Part shown: positions 63,337-64,000 of the stretch, in pieces
Position numbering within the stretch: the stretch's first letter is position 1
Layout of the letters: each line of letters begins with the position of its first letter
From: Bacillus timonensis
GTDB taxonomy: Bacteria > Bacillota > Bacilli > Bacillales > Bacillaceae_L
Assembly (NCBI GenBank): GCA_020171895.1
Contig: JAIVAN010000012.1
Location: forward strand, 102,220 to 166,219
DNA length: 64,000 bases
Reading direction: 5' to 3'
Program-made: the position numbers and the translations under genes
Notes under the pieces: model-generated
The model's input: the letters and a program-made list of their open reading frames with translations, nothing else
Databases searched by the model: none
Told to the model about the DNA's origin: nothing

Positions 63337-63624
63337 AAATACGACACCGTATGTGGGGTGTTAACCTTCGTTGCAGGAACCTCGCTTTCCGCGGGGCGCT
63401 AGACTTGAGCCTCCTCGGCTACGCCTGTGGGGTCTCAAGTCTAGCGCTATTCCCGCAGGAGTCTCGGTTCCTTCCACTTCGGTTAACACGAATGAATCAC
63501 TTAAAAACCAACATTCTATAGACGTAAAAATCAAGTTCACATTTTCATTCTTCATGGTGCAAATTCTTAGTTGCATGGAAGTCTAACCTGAAAATAAGTC
63601 ACTAAACCTGGGTGTTAGTCTTAA
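63330..63624 (+). repeat. Dispersed hairpin element, copy 12 plus truncated copy 13
   Basis: Copy 12 has arms GTGTTAACC (63358) and GGTTAACAC (63481). Its central stem is the best preserved in the window: GCGCTAGACTTGAG pairs perfectly with CTCAAGTCTAGCGC (14 bp). Copy 13 (63582-63624) is only a left flank. They lie between ygxA and the rrn promoters. Confidence 0.9.
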
Positions 63625-63683
63625 TATTGTTTTGAAATACTATTCAATGAATAATTATTTTGAAGGTATAAGGTATTGAAAAG

Positions 63684-63716
63684 CTCCTTTTTTAATTGAA
63701 CGAAAGGAGTTTTTCT
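63684..63716 (+). terminator. Terminator ahead of the rrn promoters
   Basis: CTCCTTT / AAAGGAG stem with a 12-nt loop and TTTTTC. It probably ends the ygxA transcript. Confidence 0.75.
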
Positions 63717-63743
63717 TTCTTTTAAAAAAAACGTCAGAAAGAG

Positions 63744-63772
63744 TTGACTCTATTGTTTGAGCGTGTTATATT
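63744..63772 (+). promoter_or_regulatory. rrn promoter P1
   Basis: TTGACT, 17-nt spacer, TATATT. The downstream sequence TAATAAACGTCGCTG is nearly repeated after P2. Confidence 0.85.
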
Positions 63773-63828
63773 AATAAACGTCGCTGAAACAAACACGTTT
63801 TAACAGCGGAAATAAGGAAAATAACCTG

Positions 63829-63857
63829 TTGACACAAAGTGGACAACATGTTATATT
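63829..63857 (+). promoter_or_regulatory. rrn promoter P2
   Basis: TTGACA, exact 17-nt spacer, TATATT. A G lies 7 nt after the -10 (63864), the expected GTP start of growth-controlled Bacillus rrn promoters. The leader holds GTTCTTTGAAAACTGAAC, a common pre-rRNA processing/antitermination sequence of bacilli. Confidence 0.9.
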
Positions 63858-63955
63858 AATAAAGTCGCTTCAAGGCGAAATAGTTCTTTGAAAACTGAAC
63901 ACAACACAAACGTCAAAGTAAGTCTTTTTTAAAATTATGAGCAAGTCAAACAATC

Positions 63956-64000
63956 TTATTGGAGAGTTTGATCCTGGCTCAGGACGAACGCTGGCGGCGT
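63956..64000 (+). rRNA. 16S rRNA gene, 5' end only
   Basis: The conserved start GGAGAGTTTGATCCTGGCTC is followed by AGGACGAACGCTGGCGGCGT, identical to Bacillus 16S. The gene runs off the window end. Exact 5' end is estimated from the usual position before GGAGAG. Confidence 0.97.

Noticed and set aside
63330..63624. Identification of the hairpin family with a named Rfam motif near rRNA operons (Bacillaceae-1)
   Set aside because: Proximity to rrn is suggestive for one copy only; I could not match the short-loop consensus of that motif, and most copies are far from rRNA genes.

Overview
The window is a low-GC Firmicute chromosome segment, almost certainly from an endospore-forming Bacillaceae species. 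It carries spore small acid-soluble proteins (sspK, sspE), and its gene order follows the Bacillus subtilis run yfkK-J-I-H, yfkF, yfkE, yfkD, yfkC, yfkAB, yfjT, pdaA, yfjO, then yfhD-E-F, recX, yfhH, sspK, yfhJ, yfhP, mutY, yfhS, fabL, sspE, ygaB-C-D-E, gsaB, ygaF, perR, ygzB, ygxA, rrn. The last 45 bases are the 5' end of a 16S rRNA gene, so the window ends inside an rRNA operon. No insertion sequence, prophage, CRISPR array or canonical tRNA was found.

Layout. 1-14.1 kb: stress and membrane functions (YfkJ phosphatase, YfkH, a PfeT-like P1B-4 metal ATPase with a PerR box, a drug/metabolite transporter, YfkF, OsmC, a PNPOx-like protein, a Ca2+/H+ antiporter, YfkD, MscS-type YfkC, radical-SAM YfkAB). 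14.2-24.9 kb: class I fumarase, PdaA (spore cortex muramic delta-lactam), an RNA m5U methyltransferase, a DEAD-box helicase, a two-gene Wzz/BY-kinase-like module, a peptidoglycan amidase, a DnaA-box cluster, and a DoxX gene behind two Rex/FNR-type palindromes. 25.5-36.6 kb: the yfh block with spore and small proteins, RecX, MutY and FabL. 36.7-44.3 kb: an ABC exporter and a complete five-gene oligopeptide ABC importer. 44.4-52.6 kb: YgaE, a 1490-residue glutamate synthase large subunit and GsaB. 52.8-56 kb: an ABC-2 exporter split by a repeat. 56-63.3 kb: a K+ channel, Bcp, AbgT, a hydroxyacid dehydrogenase, a cobalamin adenosyltransferase, PerR, YgzB and YgxA, followed by tandem rrn promoters.

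The unusual content lies between genes. (1) A dispersed element of about 190-320 bp occurs nine times nearly complete, plus several truncated copies, in both orientations and often as head-to-tail pairs. Each copy can fold into one long hairpin, and its stems carry compensatory changes between copies. (2) Two far-apart arrays share a 52-bp tandem unit built around an ATGAAGTCCG/TTCTTCAT palindrome. (3) A tRNA-like T-arm and strong hairpins lie in the leader of an acetyltransferase gene. (4) Several operator-like palindromes give testable regulatory links: PerR to pfeT and perR, Rex/FNR to doxX, and a TetR-type site to the ABC-2 permeases.

Gene starts were chosen by Shine-Dalgarno spacing, so many are shorter than the longest open frame. 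Names rest on recognised motifs and gene order read by eye; no database search was run.
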